From Shewanella oncorhynchi (lineage in GTDB: Bacteria > Pseudomonadota > Gammaproteobacteria > Enterobacterales > Shewanellaceae): DNA of 64,000 bases. Of this stretch, positions 16,477 through 25,799 are shown one piece after another. A model generated the notes under the pieces. The model was given only the letters and a program-made list of their open reading frames with translations, was not told where the DNA came from and ran no database searches. Made by a program: the position numbers and the translations under genes. Positions within the stretch are counted from its first letter, which is position 1, and the number at the start of each line of letters is the position of its first letter. The stretch covers positions 1 to 64,000 of the forward strand of contig NZ_JABAEB010000013.1 of assembly GCF_012584455.1 (NCBI RefSeq). The letters run 5' to 3'.

Positions 16477-16874
16477 TTGGCTTCTATTTTTCATCTTTTA
16501 GATTTTTAACGCCGTCTTGCACTCCCATCAGTGCATCGCATTGATGATGCTACTCGCTTCAAGACGTGAGATTTAACATTCAATTTAGCGCGATTATGAT
16601 CCCAATTCCCAGCCTTATTTGTCTTAACTGGCAAGTGACTTATCAAGCACTGGCGTAAAGTACTGTGCTTGTAGCAGGTTGCATTCGCATTGAACTTTGC
16701 TCTGTTTGCCTCCTCTAATCTGCGTTGAGCACTCGTAAGTAAATGCAATTATTGGGTAATTCGCTTTCAATATTCACCAACCCGATATTGGATTGATATT
16801 GAATTAGAGTGCAATCGTTCCACGTTAAGCATCATTGAAATCAATGGATACTATACAAAACCTAAGGATGGATT

Positions 16875-18230
16875 TTGCCTTTTCAACATCAACCCAAGGC
16901 CGCGCCTTTATTTACAGCATCTCCTACAGCGATTGGAGATGATGCTGATAGTGCTTTGCTGATTTCGGTCACATCGCCAGAAGGTGAGACTTTTATCGCA
17001 TTTGATCATCAGCTCGGTAAACTGGATGCTGCTCAAACGCCTGTTTTTACCACTAATGCGGAGCCATTAGCGTTCAATAGCGGTGCAGGCTTTTTAGTCA
17101 CTGAGCATGACACCCAAGCTATAGACCAAGAGCAAGCCCAAGATTTGGTACTGCAAGAAATCCGTGCTGAACATCAACATCAACATCAAGATAAATTGGT
17201 TCCTGAGTCTGAATCCAAATTTGAACTGTCTTGTACGGCACAAACCAGTGCTCAGGCATTAGGGACGGGATCAGTTTTGCGTGCTCGTCAGCCATATTTC
17301 AAAGGATTAAGTCTGTTATTTTTTGTGATCTTAGTGCATGTGTGTTTATTTTTACTTATCTGCATTTTGTGGCGTCCGCAGCTAAATCCCTTTGGATTGA
17401 AGGAAATAGAAAGCCGTGGCCCTAAAGTGGCAGCGATCAAGGCTTACTTTATTTATGCTCCCGCGGTAGAGAAAGCCAAAACCTCAGAGTCCGAAACTGA
17501 GATCAAGGCCGAGGATAAGACTGAAGCGACAAATTCTGTTACGCCTACAATTGTTCCCACACCTCAAACTCAAGTGAAGCCTCTGCCAATACTTGAAAAG
17601 GTCATGCCTGAAACAATAGCACCAGAAAAGGCCTTCTCTGAAAAAGTAGAGTCGGAAAAAGTGAACCCAGATACGGTTAAACCGGACATCACTCAATCGA
17701 GCCAATCTCAATCAAGTGCCCAAAGTGAAGTACAGCCCGCTGAAGTGACGACAAAAAAACCAACTAATACGCTTGATACCACAGAAATAAAGCCGCAGCT
17801 TGGCGCTAAGAGCTCGCCTGCAGCAGAAGGTGAGAGCACAATAGCGACAAGCTCAAGCATGAGTTTATTCACCCAGCAATATTTTGAACGTCAGCGCGAG
17901 CAAGCGCTCGATGCTCTCGTCATTGAACAGGCCGATAAGTTCACCCGGAAATCGAATATGAGTGAAATGAGCCCAGAGATGGAGGTGCTATTTGTCCCTA
18001 ATGCTGATGATTTCGGTGGCACAACGAGTCTAGATTTACCCTTAGACCCAAATCGTATTGTGCGTAAAGGGGATACTTGTTATCGCGTGGTACAAGTCGG
18101 CACTCAAGTTAATCCTAACGCCGAAAATTTAGGTTTTCCCATTAACTGCAGTGGCAAAAAAATCAATCAAGCTATTGATGATGCCATTCAATCTCGATTA
18201 AACAAAATGATACTCAAACCCCATAAATAG
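16875..18230 (+). CDS. Uncharacterised single-pass membrane protein, TolA/TonB-like layout
   Basis: I do not recognise this family. The 451 residues divide into a cytoplasmic N-part of about 140 residues, acidic and Q/H-rich, and one strong membrane segment (LSLLFFVILVHVCLFLLICIL, about 146-166). A low-complexity periplasmic stalk of E, K, P, T and S follows (about 190-310, with repeats such as PEKAFSEKVESEKVNP). A compact C-terminal domain holds two Cys (DTCYRVVQ and FPINCSGK, about 402 and 425). This shape is shared by TolA and TonB energy transducers. The start is TTG, supported by AAGGATGG seven bases upstream. It lies just before the thiamine riboswitch, but nothing links it to thiamine. 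Confidence 0.6.
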   Translation: MPFQHQPKAAPLFTASPTAIGDDADSALLISVTSPEGETFIAFDHQLGKLDAAQTPVFTTNAEPLAFNSGAGFLVTEHDTQAIDQEQAQDLVLQEIRAEHQHQHQDKLVPESESKFELSCTAQTSAQALGTGSVLRARQPYFKGLSLLFFVILVHVCLFLLICILWRPQLNPFGLKEIESRGPKVAAIKAYFIYAPAVEKAKTSESETEIKAEDKTEATNSVTPTIVPTPQTQVKPLPILEKVMPETIAPEKAFSEKVESEKVNPDTVKPDITQSSQSQSSAQSEVQPAEVTTKKPTNTLDTTEIKPQLGAKSSPAAEGESTIATSSSMSLFTQQYFERQREQALDALVIEQADKFTRKSNMSEMSPEMEVLFVPNADDFGGTTSLDLPLDPNRIVRKGDTCYRVVQVGTQVNPNAENLGFPINCSGKKINQAIDDAIQSRLNKMILKPHK

Positions 18231-18402
18231 TGACTTTCTTTTATGATTTATTTTCATGCTAATTATATCTTTTTTAGTTTAATTTTATTTAATCAATTAA
18301 AAACAATTAATTATGAATCTTTATTTTGGATTGGTGGTTAAGATTTTTAATTGCTTTTTTCCTTGTTTGTTGCTGCCGCTTCTGTCTATACTGCGCACTC
18401 AT

Positions 18403-18487
18403 CTTGTCGGAGTGCCTCTTGGCTGAGACCGTTTATTCGGGATCCGTTGAACCTGATCAGGTTAAAACCTGCGAAGGAAACAAGCGT
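18403..18487 (+). promoter_or_regulatory. TPP (THI-box) riboswitch
   Basis: The conserved core is complete: CTGAGACC (18423-18430) and GAACCTGATCAGGTT followed by ACCTGCGAAGGAAACAAGCG. The closing stem CTTGT/ACAAG pairs 18403-18407 with 18480-18484. It lies about 210 bp before the thiC start, and the intervening sequence can hold the expression platform. TPP binding would shut off the thi operon. Confidence 0.95.
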
Positions 18488-18697
18488 AATAACACACATT
18501 AAATCGCCAAAATAGACTGCTTGAACACCTGTTTACTCAGCTGTGTTTTAAGCCTTAATTTTTAGATTTAATCGTTATTGAGCAGGGTAACTCAATTTTT
18601 GAAGCCAGTGTTGGCCACAAAAGTTGATTGCCATGTCCAGCTATCAACAACTCAATTCTCCAGACAAGCAACTCCATTTTTTAACGTGAGATTGCTT

Positions 18698-20818
18698 ATG
18701 TCCAGTTCAAACTCAAACCCTGCTGTAGCTGCCAATGCGATAGAAATCACAGCGCCAGAATCGACAATCCCTAATAAATCGGCTGAGTCTAGTCAATCAA
18801 TCGTGCCTAAGGCGCCGAATCGCCGCGAAACTCGCGCGCAGGCTCAAGCCTTTATCGATACGTTAGCGCCACTGCAACATCCTAATTCACAAAAGATTTA
18901 TCTTGAAGGTCCCAGTGCCGATATACGCGTTGGTATGCGGCAAATTCTGCAGACTGACACGCTTGTCGGTGGTACAGATGATGCGCCTATCATGGAAAAA
19001 AATCCGCCAATCCGCGTGTATGATTGCGCCGGACCTTATTCCGATCCTGAGGCCGACATCAATGTGCGTCTAGGCCTTGGTAAATTAAGACAAAACTGGA
19101 TCCTAGCCCGCAACGACACAGAGCAATTATCCTGCGCGACCTCAGACTTTACCCAACAAAGACTCGCCGACGACGGTTTAGATCATCTGCGTTTTGAGGC
19201 AGGCTCGAGTGCCATTGTCCGCCCACGCAGAGCGCTGCAGGGCAAACGAGTCAGTCAATTACACTATGCCCGTCAAGGGATTATCACGCCCGAAATGGAA
19301 TATGTGGCGATCCGCGAGAACATGGCACTTGCGCAAGTACAGGATGAAATCCTCAATCGTAAAGCCAAGGGCGAAGCCTTTGGTGCCTTAGTTGGTGAGC
19401 CGATTACCGCCGAATTTGTTCGCGCTGAAGTTGCCCGTGGCCGCGCGATTATTCCGCTGAATATTAACCATCCCGAAGCCGAACCTATGATCATAGGGCG
19501 TAACTTTCTGGTGAAAGTGAACGCCAATATCGGTAACTCGGCGGTGACGTCTTCCATTGAGGAAGAAGTGGAAAAGCTCGTCTGGTCAATCCGTTGGGGC
19601 GCAGATACTGTCATGGATTTATCCACGGGTCGTTATATCCACGAAACCCGAGAGTGGATTATTCGCAACTCGCCCGTGCCCATCGGTACTGTGCCGATTT
19701 ATCAAGCGCTGGAGAAAGTGAACGGCGTGGCAGAGGATTTAACCTGGGAAGTGTTCCGCGATACCTTGATTGAACAAGCTGAACAAGGTGTTGATTACTT
19801 TACGATTCATGCTGGTGTACTGCTACGTTATGTGCCGATGACGGCTAAACGCGTTACTGGGATCGTTTCCCGCGGCGGTTCAATCATGGCCAAATGGTGC
19901 TTGAGCCATCATAAGGAAAACTTCCTCTACAGCCATTTTCGTGAGATCTGTGAGCTTTGCGTCGCCTACGATGTATCCCTGTCTTTAGGTGATGGTATGC
20001 GTCCAGGCTCGATTGCCGACGCTAATGATGCCGCCCAGTTTGCAGAGCTTGAAACCTTAGGTGAGCTAGTCAAAATCGCATGGGAATACGACGTACAAAC
20101 CATTATCGAAGGGCCGGGACATATCCCGATGCAGCTCATTAAAGAGAACATGGACAAGCAGTTAGCTCACTGCGATGAAGCGCCGTTTTACACGCTTGGC
20201 CCGCAAATCACCGATATCGCACCTGGGTATGATCATTTCACCTCCGGCATAGGCGCGGCCATGATCGCTTGGTACGGCTGTGCCATGTTGTGTTACGTCA
20301 CGCCAAAAGAACACTTAGGATTACCGAATAAACAAGATGTTAAGCAAGGTTTGATTGCTTATAAGATTGCTGCCCACGCCGCCGATGTGGCCAAAGGTCA
20401 TTCGAGTGCGCAAATTCGTGACAATGCGCTGGCAAAGGCGCGGTTCGAATTCCGCTGGGAAGATCAATATAACTTAGGACTCGATCCTGAAACCGCGCGT
20501 GCTTATCACGATGAATCTTTACCGCAGGAATCCGCGAAAGTCGCGCATTTTTGCTCTATGTGCGGCCCTAAATTTTGTTCGATGAAAATCACCCAAGATG
20601 TTCGCGCCTATGCCGCTGGCTTAGATGCGGCACAAGCGAAGGCAGAGCAAGTTGAAGCGGCTGACCAAGCCATGCAAGTCACAATCAAGACGCCGCAGGA
20701 TTTGGAAGCGGCAATGGCACTAAAATCGGCACAATTTGCCGCCTCGGGCGCCGAGATCTATCAGGTGATAGACAAGCAGGTAAAAGACAAGCTTGTCGCC
20801 GAAGCTGAGGAAGCCTAA
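18698..20818 (+). CDS. thiC: Phosphomethylpyrimidine synthase ThiC
   Basis: A radical-SAM-type enzyme that rearranges aminoimidazole ribotide to HMP phosphate, the pyrimidine of thiamine. From the chosen ATG it has 706 residues. NRRETRAQAQAFIDTL (about 45) is the typical ThiC opening. The C-terminal CX2CX4C (CSMCGPKFC) holds the [4Fe-4S] cluster, and SLGDGMRPG and EGPGHIP lie in the barrel. An in-frame TTG at 18578 would add 40 residues that do not resemble ThiC, so I chose 18698. A low-complexity Ala/Gln/Glu tail follows the cluster motif. It is the first gene of the riboswitch-controlled operon, two bases before thiDE. Confidence 0.97.
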   Translation: MSSSNSNPAVAANAIEITAPESTIPNKSAESSQSIVPKAPNRRETRAQAQAFIDTLAPLQHPNSQKIYLEGPSADIRVGMRQILQTDTLVGGTDDAPIMEKNPPIRVYDCAGPYSDPEADINVRLGLGKLRQNWILARNDTEQLSCATSDFTQQRLADDGLDHLRFEAGSSAIVRPRRALQGKRVSQLHYARQGIITPEMEYVAIRENMALAQVQDEILNRKAKGEAFGALVGEPITAEFVRAEVARGRAIIPLNINHPEAEPMIIGRNFLVKVNANIGNSAVTSSIEEEVEKLVWSIRWGADTVMDLSTGRYIHETREWIIRNSPVPIGTVPIYQALEKVNGVAEDLTWEVFRDTLIEQAEQGVDYFTIHAGVLLRYVPMTAKRVTGIVSRGGSIMAKWCLSHHKENFLYSHFREICELCVAYDVSLSLGDGMRPGSIADANDAAQFAELETLGELVKIAWEYDVQTIIEGPGHIPMQLIKENMDKQLAHCDEAPFYTLGPQITDIAPGYDHFTSGIGAAMIAWYGCAMLCYVTPKEHLGLPNKQDVKQGLIAYKIAAHAADVAKGHSSAQIRDNALAKARFEFRWEDQYNLGLDPETARAYHDESLPQESAKVAHFCSMCGPKFCSMKITQDVRAYAAGLDAAQAKAEQVEAADQAMQVTIKTPQDLEAAMALKSAQFAASGAEIYQVIDKQVKDKLVAEAEEA

Positions 20819-20820
20819 TT

Positions 20821-22719
20821 ATGCTGGGTATTCATGGGGGTAATTCGCCCATGAATACCGCTCGCCCCGCATTTGTTTGGACCATAGCCGGTTCAGACAG
20901 CGGCGGCGGTGCCGGTATTCAGGCGGACTTGGCGACAATTCAAGATTTGGGCTGTCACGGTTGCTGCGTGATCACCACTGTGACGGCGCAAAGCTCAGTA
21001 GCAGTCACTTTAGTCGAGCCCGTATCAGCGGCGATGTTAATGGCTCAGCTGACGACTTTGCTTTCAGACTTGCCACCCAAAGCAATTAAAATCGGCTTAC
21101 TGGCAGATCAAACTCAAGTGGCATTGCTGGCAGATTGGATCGCGAGTTTTAAAATCCACTATCCATCTGTGCCTGTGATTGTCGATCCTGTGATGGTCGC
21201 CAGTTGTGGCGATGCATTAGCAGCAGATAACTGTCAGGATATAAAAAGTTCTGCCAAATCAGCTTTAGATTTTAATCCTTTCAAAGGCTTAATCGAACTT
21301 ATCACGCCCAATGTGCTTGAACTTGGGCGGTTAACTAACAGTGATGTTTCGACCAAATCGCAGTTCGTTGCTGCAGCACAGGCTTTATCCCAGAGTTTAG
21401 ATTGCAGTGTGCTCGCTAAAGGGGGCGATGTGAGCTTTGGCAGCACTGATATTCTTGATGATACTCATGCTAAAACTCAGGCTAACGTTCATGTTAGCAC
21501 TCTCGATAGCAACGGCTGGGATCATGGGCTTGCCGAGGATTATCTGGTTTGCCATCAAGTACGTGCGAGCTCTGAGCTGCATCGAAATGGGCGCTTCTGG
21601 TTAGCAAGCCCGCGGGTTAATACCCGTCATAACCATGGTAGCGGCTGCACTTTGTCATCGGCCATTGCCGCCGTGTTAGCGAAGGGTTTTGTATTGCAAG
21701 ATGCGGTGGTTGTTGCAAAAGCCTATGTGAGTCAAGGCATAAGCTCGGCGATTGGTTTAGGGCAAGGTCCAGGGCCGTTGGCCCGTACGGGTTGGCCCAA
21801 TGATTTGTCCCGCTATGCCAAGATAAATTTGTGTGATGGCAATTTTATCAGTCATCAACTCAACCAACACCTTGATGTTGGTAATGATTTAGTTGCAACA
21901 GTTTTATCTGCAACAGATCAGGCACCTGCTCAGGTAAGAATAGCCTCGACGCCACCTCAAAATATTTTATCCCACGGTTTTAAAGTGCTCGATGCCGATC
22001 TTGGGGTTTATCCCGTGGTGAGTGATTTAATCATGCTGGAAAGTTTGTTAGTTGCGGGTGTTAAAACCGTGCAGTTACGGATAAAAACCGATACCAGCGA
22101 GTTAACTAGTGCAGCGCCAGCCGAATCTGATTTAGGCAAATCTAAGTCAGGCGAACCTGAGTTAATTGGTTCCGAATTAGAAGCACAAATTCAAACGGCC
22201 ATTGCCTTAGGTAAGCATTTTAATGCACAGCTTTTTATTAATGATCACTGGCAGTTAGCGATAAAATACCATGCCTTTGGGGTACATTTAGGCCAAGAAG
22301 ATCTCGCCGTTACCGACTTAGCGGCCATTCAGTCGGCAGGGCTCGCATTAGGTATATCCAGCCACAGTTATTTTGAGTTGCTACTGGCGCATCAATACTC
22401 GCCATCCTACATAGCGCTTGGGCATATATTCCCAACCACGACGAAGCAAATGCCTTCGGCGCCCCAAGGGCTCGCAAAACTTAAACATTATGTGGCGTTA
22501 CTCCAAGACCACTATCCCTTGGTCGCCATTGGCGGCATCGACTTAGTTAATCTGGCAAAGGTGAAAGCCACTGGGGTCGGCAATATTGCTGTGGTGCGCG
22601 CAATAACCGAGGCTCAGGATCCAGTCGCAGCATTTGCAGAGTTGAGCCAAGCTTGGGAGCAATGTAGCTTGTCTGAAGAACTGGCTGTAAAGCATGAGTT
22701 GGTTGCTAAGCATGAGTAA
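20821..22719 (+). CDS. thiDE: Fused HMP(-P) kinase ThiD and thiamine-phosphate synthase ThiE
   Basis: A 632-residue two-domain enzyme. Residues about 15-310 are ThiD, with AGSDSGGGAGIQADL for substrate and GSGCTLSSAIAAVLA for the anion hole and catalytic region. It phosphorylates HMP-P to HMP-PP. Residues about 385-620 are ThiE, with TVQLRIK, FINDHWQLAI, GVHLGQEDL, ALGHIFPTTTK and LVAIGGI. It couples HMP-PP to the thiazole phosphate. The linker between them is about 70 residues and low in conservation. An alternative start, MNTARPAF at 20851, is equally plausible. Its last 12 codons contain an 18-bp duplication (AVKHEL/VAKHE-stop), and the stop overlaps the start of thiF. Confidence 0.95.
   Translation: MLGIHGGNSPMNTARPAFVWTIAGSDSGGGAGIQADLATIQDLGCHGCCVITTVTAQSSVAVTLVEPVSAAMLMAQLTTLLSDLPPKAIKIGLLADQTQVALLADWIASFKIHYPSVPVIVDPVMVASCGDALAADNCQDIKSSAKSALDFNPFKGLIELITPNVLELGRLTNSDVSTKSQFVAAAQALSQSLDCSVLAKGGDVSFGSTDILDDTHAKTQANVHVSTLDSNGWDHGLAEDYLVCHQVRASSELHRNGRFWLASPRVNTRHNHGSGCTLSSAIAAVLAKGFVLQDAVVVAKAYVSQGISSAIGLGQGPGPLARTGWPNDLSRYAKINLCDGNFISHQLNQHLDVGNDLVATVLSATDQAPAQVRIASTPPQNILSHGFKVLDADLGVYPVVSDLIMLESLLVAGVKTVQLRIKTDTSELTSAAPAESDLGKSKSGEPELIGSELEAQIQTAIALGKHFNAQLFINDHWQLAIKYHAFGVHLGQEDLAVTDLAAIQSAGLALGISSHSYFELLLAHQYSPSYIALGHIFPTTTKQMPSAPQGLAKLKHYVALLQDHYPLVAIGGIDLVNLAKVKATGVGNIAVVRAITEAQDPVAAFAELSQAWEQCSLSEELAVKHELVAKHE
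22684..22719 (+). repeat. 18-bp duplication spanning the thiDE stop codon
   Basis: Two adjacent six-codon units share AAGCATGAG: GCTGTAAAGCATGAGTTG and GTTGCTAAGCATGAGTAA. They encode AVKHEL then VAKHE-stop. The second unit also supplies the ATG of thiF. Confidence 0.6.
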
Positions 22720-23614
22720 AAACCAACCGCTTTCTCACGCAGAGGTTCTTTGCGACGGTACACAAAGCGCTCATACACTCAGTGATTCAGATTTCATGCG
22801 TTATTCTCGGCAAGTCTTATTGCCAGAGGTCGGTGAGGCAGGGCAATTGCAATTGGTCGACGCCAGCGTTGTTATTGTAGGGCTTGGCGGCTTAGGGCAA
22901 TTGGCGGCGCAGTATCTGGCTTGTGCTGGCATTGGCAACTTGACCTTAATCGACATGGATAAGGTTGAAGTATCAAATCTGCCAAGACAATTGTTATTCA
23001 ACGATGCCGACATTGGACTCAATAAGGCCCTAGTTGCCAAGCAAAAGCTCAAAGGCTTAGCGCCACATTGCACTGTTACTGCCCATGAAACAGCATTTAG
23101 TGCTGAGACATCAGCTCATCACTTCGCTGAGGTTTTACAATTAAAACAACAGGGTAAAAGATTACTTGTGCTTGACTGCACAGATAACTTTGCGACTCGC
23201 CAATCTATTAATCGCTGCTGTATCGAAGCAGCTTTGCCCCTAGTCAGTGCATCAATCGCAGCATTTAGCGGTCAATTGTTTGCGGTCGATCAAGTGCAGC
23301 TCCCTTCTGGCGGTTGCTATCACTGTATTTTCCCCGCACAGACGAGAGTGTCGCAGAGCTGCAGTACACAAGGTGTACTCGGCCCCAGCGTAGGCGTGAT
23401 GGCGTCAATGCAATCTTTGGTGGCAATGCAACTCTTGCTGAGTGTGAATAGCTGTGGTGATGAACCGAAAAATGCCTTGTTGGGGCGTTTTTGGCGCTTT
23501 GACGCTAAATCGCTTTCATGGACAGCAGCTGCATTAACGCGGGATCCCCATTGTGACGTGTGTTGTCCCAAAGGGGCTTATCTATCATCAAATAAAGATA
23601 GTCTTGAGGTTTGA
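22712..23614 (+). CDS. thiF: Sulfur-carrier adenylyltransferase ThiF
   Basis: An E1-like enzyme that adenylates the C-terminal Gly-Gly of ThiS so it can be loaded with sulfur for thiazole synthesis. It is about 300 residues. Hallmarks are YSRQVLLPEVGEAGQ, the nucleotide loop VGLGGLGQ (about 57), DMDKVEVSNLPRQ with the adenylation Arg, LDCTDNFATRQ, and two zinc CXXC pairs (CYHC and CDVC). I prefer the ATG at 22712, which overlaps the thiDE stop as ATGAGTAA. An ATG at 22694 six codons upstream is possible. It is followed one base later by thiS, its substrate protein. Confidence 0.93.
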   Translation: MSKNQPLSHAEVLCDGTQSAHTLSDSDFMRYSRQVLLPEVGEAGQLQLVDASVVIVGLGGLGQLAAQYLACAGIGNLTLIDMDKVEVSNLPRQLLFNDADIGLNKALVAKQKLKGLAPHCTVTAHETAFSAETSAHHFAEVLQLKQQGKRLLVLDCTDNFATRQSINRCCIEAALPLVSASIAAFSGQLFAVDQVQLPSGGCYHCIFPAQTRVSQSCSTQGVLGPSVGVMASMQSLVAMQLLLSVNSCGDEPKNALLGRFWRFDAKSLSWTAAALTRDPHCDVCCPKGAYLSSNKDSLEV

Positions 23615-23615
23615 T

Positions 23616-23819
23616 ATGATTTTAATTCACATAAACAATATCCCGCAGTCGTTATCTGAACCGACGTCACTCGCGGCTGTGATCCTCGCGCAAGATATAG
23701 CCCTCGATTCGGTTGCTATCGTGTTGAATGCTGAGGTGGTTCCGCGCAACCGCTGGCAATCTATTCTCTGCCAACATGAAGATAAATTAGAATTTTTTTC
23801 AGCAGTGGCGGGAGGCTAA
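23616..23819 (+). CDS. thiS: Sulfur carrier protein ThiS
   Basis: A 67-residue ubiquitin-like protein ending in Gly-Gly (AVAGG), the site of adenylation by ThiF and thiocarboxylation. It donates sulfur to ThiG for the thiazole ring. The typical core appears in VAIVLNAEVVPRNRW (about residues 33-47). The start is placed at the ATG one base after the thiF stop, because the longer frame overlaps thiF and family members start MI-I-N. It is followed one base later by thiG. Confidence 0.93.
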   Translation: MILIHINNIPQSLSEPTSLAAVILAQDIALDSVAIVLNAEVVPRNRWQSILCQHEDKLEFFSAVAGG

Positions 23820-23820
23820 T

Positions 23821-24585
23821 ATGTTAAAGATTGCTGATGTGGAGTTTGAGTCGCGGTTATTTACAGGAACGGGAAAGTTCAGTAATAGCCAAGTGATGAT
23901 CGAGGCGATAATGGCTTCAAAATCGCAGTTAGTGACAGTTGCGATGAAAAGAATTGATTTTAAAATGGGGCTTGATGATTTACTCACGCCGTTACGTCAA
24001 GCGGGTGTCCGGCTATTGCCTAACACTTCGGGGGCGAGAAACGCCAAGGAAGCGGTGTTTGCGGCTGAGCTTGCCCGTGAAATGCTGGGAACTCATTGGA
24101 TTAAGCTCGAAATCCATCCAGACCCTAAGTACCTAATGCCCGATGCGATTGAAACCTTAGAGGCGGCCAGAATCCTCTGTGAGAAAGGCTTTATCGTGTT
24201 GCCCTACGTGCATGCCGATCCTGTGTTCTGTCGCCGCTTGGAAGAGGTGGGCTGCGCTGCGGTTATGCCACTGGCGAGTCCGATTGGCAGTAATCAAGGT
24301 TTAGTCACTGAAAGCTTTTTAAAAATCATCATAGAGCAGGCGCGGGTGCCAGTGGTGATCGATGCCGGCATTGGCGCACCTTCACAGGCTGCGCGGGCAA
24401 TGGAGCTGGGCGCCGATGCGGTGCTCGTCAACACCGCCATCGCCAGCAGCGCGTCGCCGATAGTGATGGCCGAGTGCTTTAAGGAGGCGGTGCAATGCGG
24501 CAGACGGGCCTTTGAAGCAGGGCTTGGCCGAGTACAAACGGGCGCGGTACAGACCAGTCCTCTGACAGGATTTTTAAACCAATGA
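23821..24585 (+). CDS. thiG: Thiazole synthase ThiG
   Basis: A 254-residue TIM-barrel enzyme that condenses deoxyxylulose phosphate, dehydroglycine and the ThiS thiocarboxylate into the thiazole phosphate. Family motifs include FESRLFTGTGKFS (about 8), the Schiff-base Lys region, LLPNTSGARNAKEAVFAAELARE (about 61-84), KLEIHPDPKYLMPD (about 97), VMPLASPIGSNQGL and VVIDAGIGAPSQAARAMELGADAVLVN. Length is normal. Its last four bases overlap thiH, so the two are translationally coupled, matching their known complex in E. coli. Confidence 0.97.
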   Translation: MLKIADVEFESRLFTGTGKFSNSQVMIEAIMASKSQLVTVAMKRIDFKMGLDDLLTPLRQAGVRLLPNTSGARNAKEAVFAAELAREMLGTHWIKLEIHPDPKYLMPDAIETLEAARILCEKGFIVLPYVHADPVFCRRLEEVGCAAVMPLASPIGSNQGLVTESFLKIIIEQARVPVVIDAGIGAPSQAARAMELGADAVLVNTAIASSASPIVMAECFKEAVQCGRRAFEAGLGRVQTGAVQTSPLTGFLNQ

Positions 24586-25697
24586 GTTTTGTAGCGGAAT
24601 TTGCCAACATCCCACGGGATAAACTGTTACTCGATTTGTATTCTTGCACAGCCCAAGATGTCGAGCGGGCGTTAGTGAGTCCAGTAGGGGATTTACGCAG
24701 CTTACTGGCCTTGTTATCACCTGCGGCTGAACCTTATATCGAAACCATGGCACAACATTCAGCGGCGCTTACGCGGCAGAGATTTGGCGCGAATCTGGGC
24801 ATGTATTTACCGCTATACGTCTCGAATCTGTGCGCTAATGAGTGTGATTACTGTGGTTTTAGCATGAGTAACAAACTCAAACGCAAGACCTTGAATGAAC
24901 AGGAGTTGATGGCTGAAATAGCTATTATCAAAGGCAGAGGTTTTGATTCTATTTTACTGGTGTCGGGTGAGCATGAAACTAAGGTCGGCATCGATTATTT
25001 CAAGCAAATGTTGCCGTTGGTAAAGCAGCAATTTAGCCATGTGGCGATGGAGGTCCAACCCATGAGTGAGGACCATTATCGCCAGTTAGTCGCGCTAGGT
25101 TTAGATGCTGTGATGATTTATCAGGAGACCTATCAGCCCGAGACTTATGCTCGTCACCATTCCCGAGGTAAAAAAATGGATTTTGCCTATCGCTTAGCAA
25201 CACCGGATAGAGTTGCGGCGGCGGGGGGGGATAAAATTGGTCTTGGGGTATTACTGGGGCTGGATGATTGGCGTTTAGATGCGTTAATGATGGGATATCA
25301 TCTTGACTATTTAGAGCGTCGCTATTGGCGCACTCGCTTTAGTATTTCGCTGCCAAGGTTAAGGCCTTGTACTGGCGGGATCACCCCAAAAGTTATGCTA
25401 TCGGATTTAGGTTTAGTGCAAATGATTTGTGCATTTAGACTTTTTAATCATCAGCTTGATATCAGTATGTCGACAAGGGAAAGCCCTGAGCTGAGGGATA
25501 ATCTTTTGCCACTTGGAATTACTCAAATCAGTGCGGGTAGTTCGACACAACCGGGCGGCTATCAAGCACCCGACAGTCAACTCGATCAATTTGAGATAAG
25601 CGATGATCGCAGCGTCGAGCAAGTCATCGAACAGATGCAACGGCAGGGTTTTAATCCCGTATTTAAGGATTGGGAAGCCAATTGGATCACAGGATAA
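24582..25697 (+). CDS. thiH: 2-iminoacetate synthase ThiH
   Basis: A 371-residue radical-SAM tyrosine lyase that makes dehydroglycine for ThiG. The cluster motif CX3CX2C is in SNLCANECDYCGFSM (about residues 81-95). LLVSGEHE, VAMEVQPMSEDHY, YQETYQPETYARHHSRG and GITQISAGSSTQPGGY are conserved in the family. It is the last gene of the operon. It belongs to the ThiH (anaerobic-compatible) route, and no thiO is present here. No strong terminator follows. The stop region has a weak 12-bp repetition (TAAATAAGACCG, TAAATAAATGGT). Confidence 0.96.
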   Translation: MSFVAEFANIPRDKLLLDLYSCTAQDVERALVSPVGDLRSLLALLSPAAEPYIETMAQHSAALTRQRFGANLGMYLPLYVSNLCANECDYCGFSMSNKLKRKTLNEQELMAEIAIIKGRGFDSILLVSGEHETKVGIDYFKQMLPLVKQQFSHVAMEVQPMSEDHYRQLVALGLDAVMIYQETYQPETYARHHSRGKKMDFAYRLATPDRVAAAGGDKIGLGVLLGLDDWRLDALMMGYHLDYLERRYWRTRFSISLPRLRPCTGGITPKVMLSDLGLVQMICAFRLFNHQLDISMSTRESPELRDNLLPLGITQISAGSSTQPGGYQAPDSQLDQFEISDDRSVEQVIEQMQRQGFNPVFKDWEANWITG

Positions 25698-25799
25698 ATA
25701 AGACCGTAAATAAATGGTGAGAATGCGGATAAAACCTGTACTTTTGCAGGTGGTTGGTCAATAATTGACCCATTAATCACAGCGTGCAGGAATACCGTT

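Noticed and set aside
16506..16748. 80-codon minus-strand frame ending just before the AT-rich hairpin
   Set aside because: The hairpin could act as its terminator, but the frame starts at a TTG without ribosome-binding site and the protein has the random, basic, Cys/Ser-rich look of translated non-coding DNA.
20440..20470. GGTTCGAATTCC resembling a tRNA T-arm
   Set aside because: It lies in the middle of the conserved thiC coding sequence and lacks any cloverleaf context.
25683..25715. Stop-spanning repeat at the thiH end (TAAATAA twice, 12 bp apart)
   Set aside because: Only seven clear matching bases, all A/T-rich; too weak to count with the seven stronger cases.
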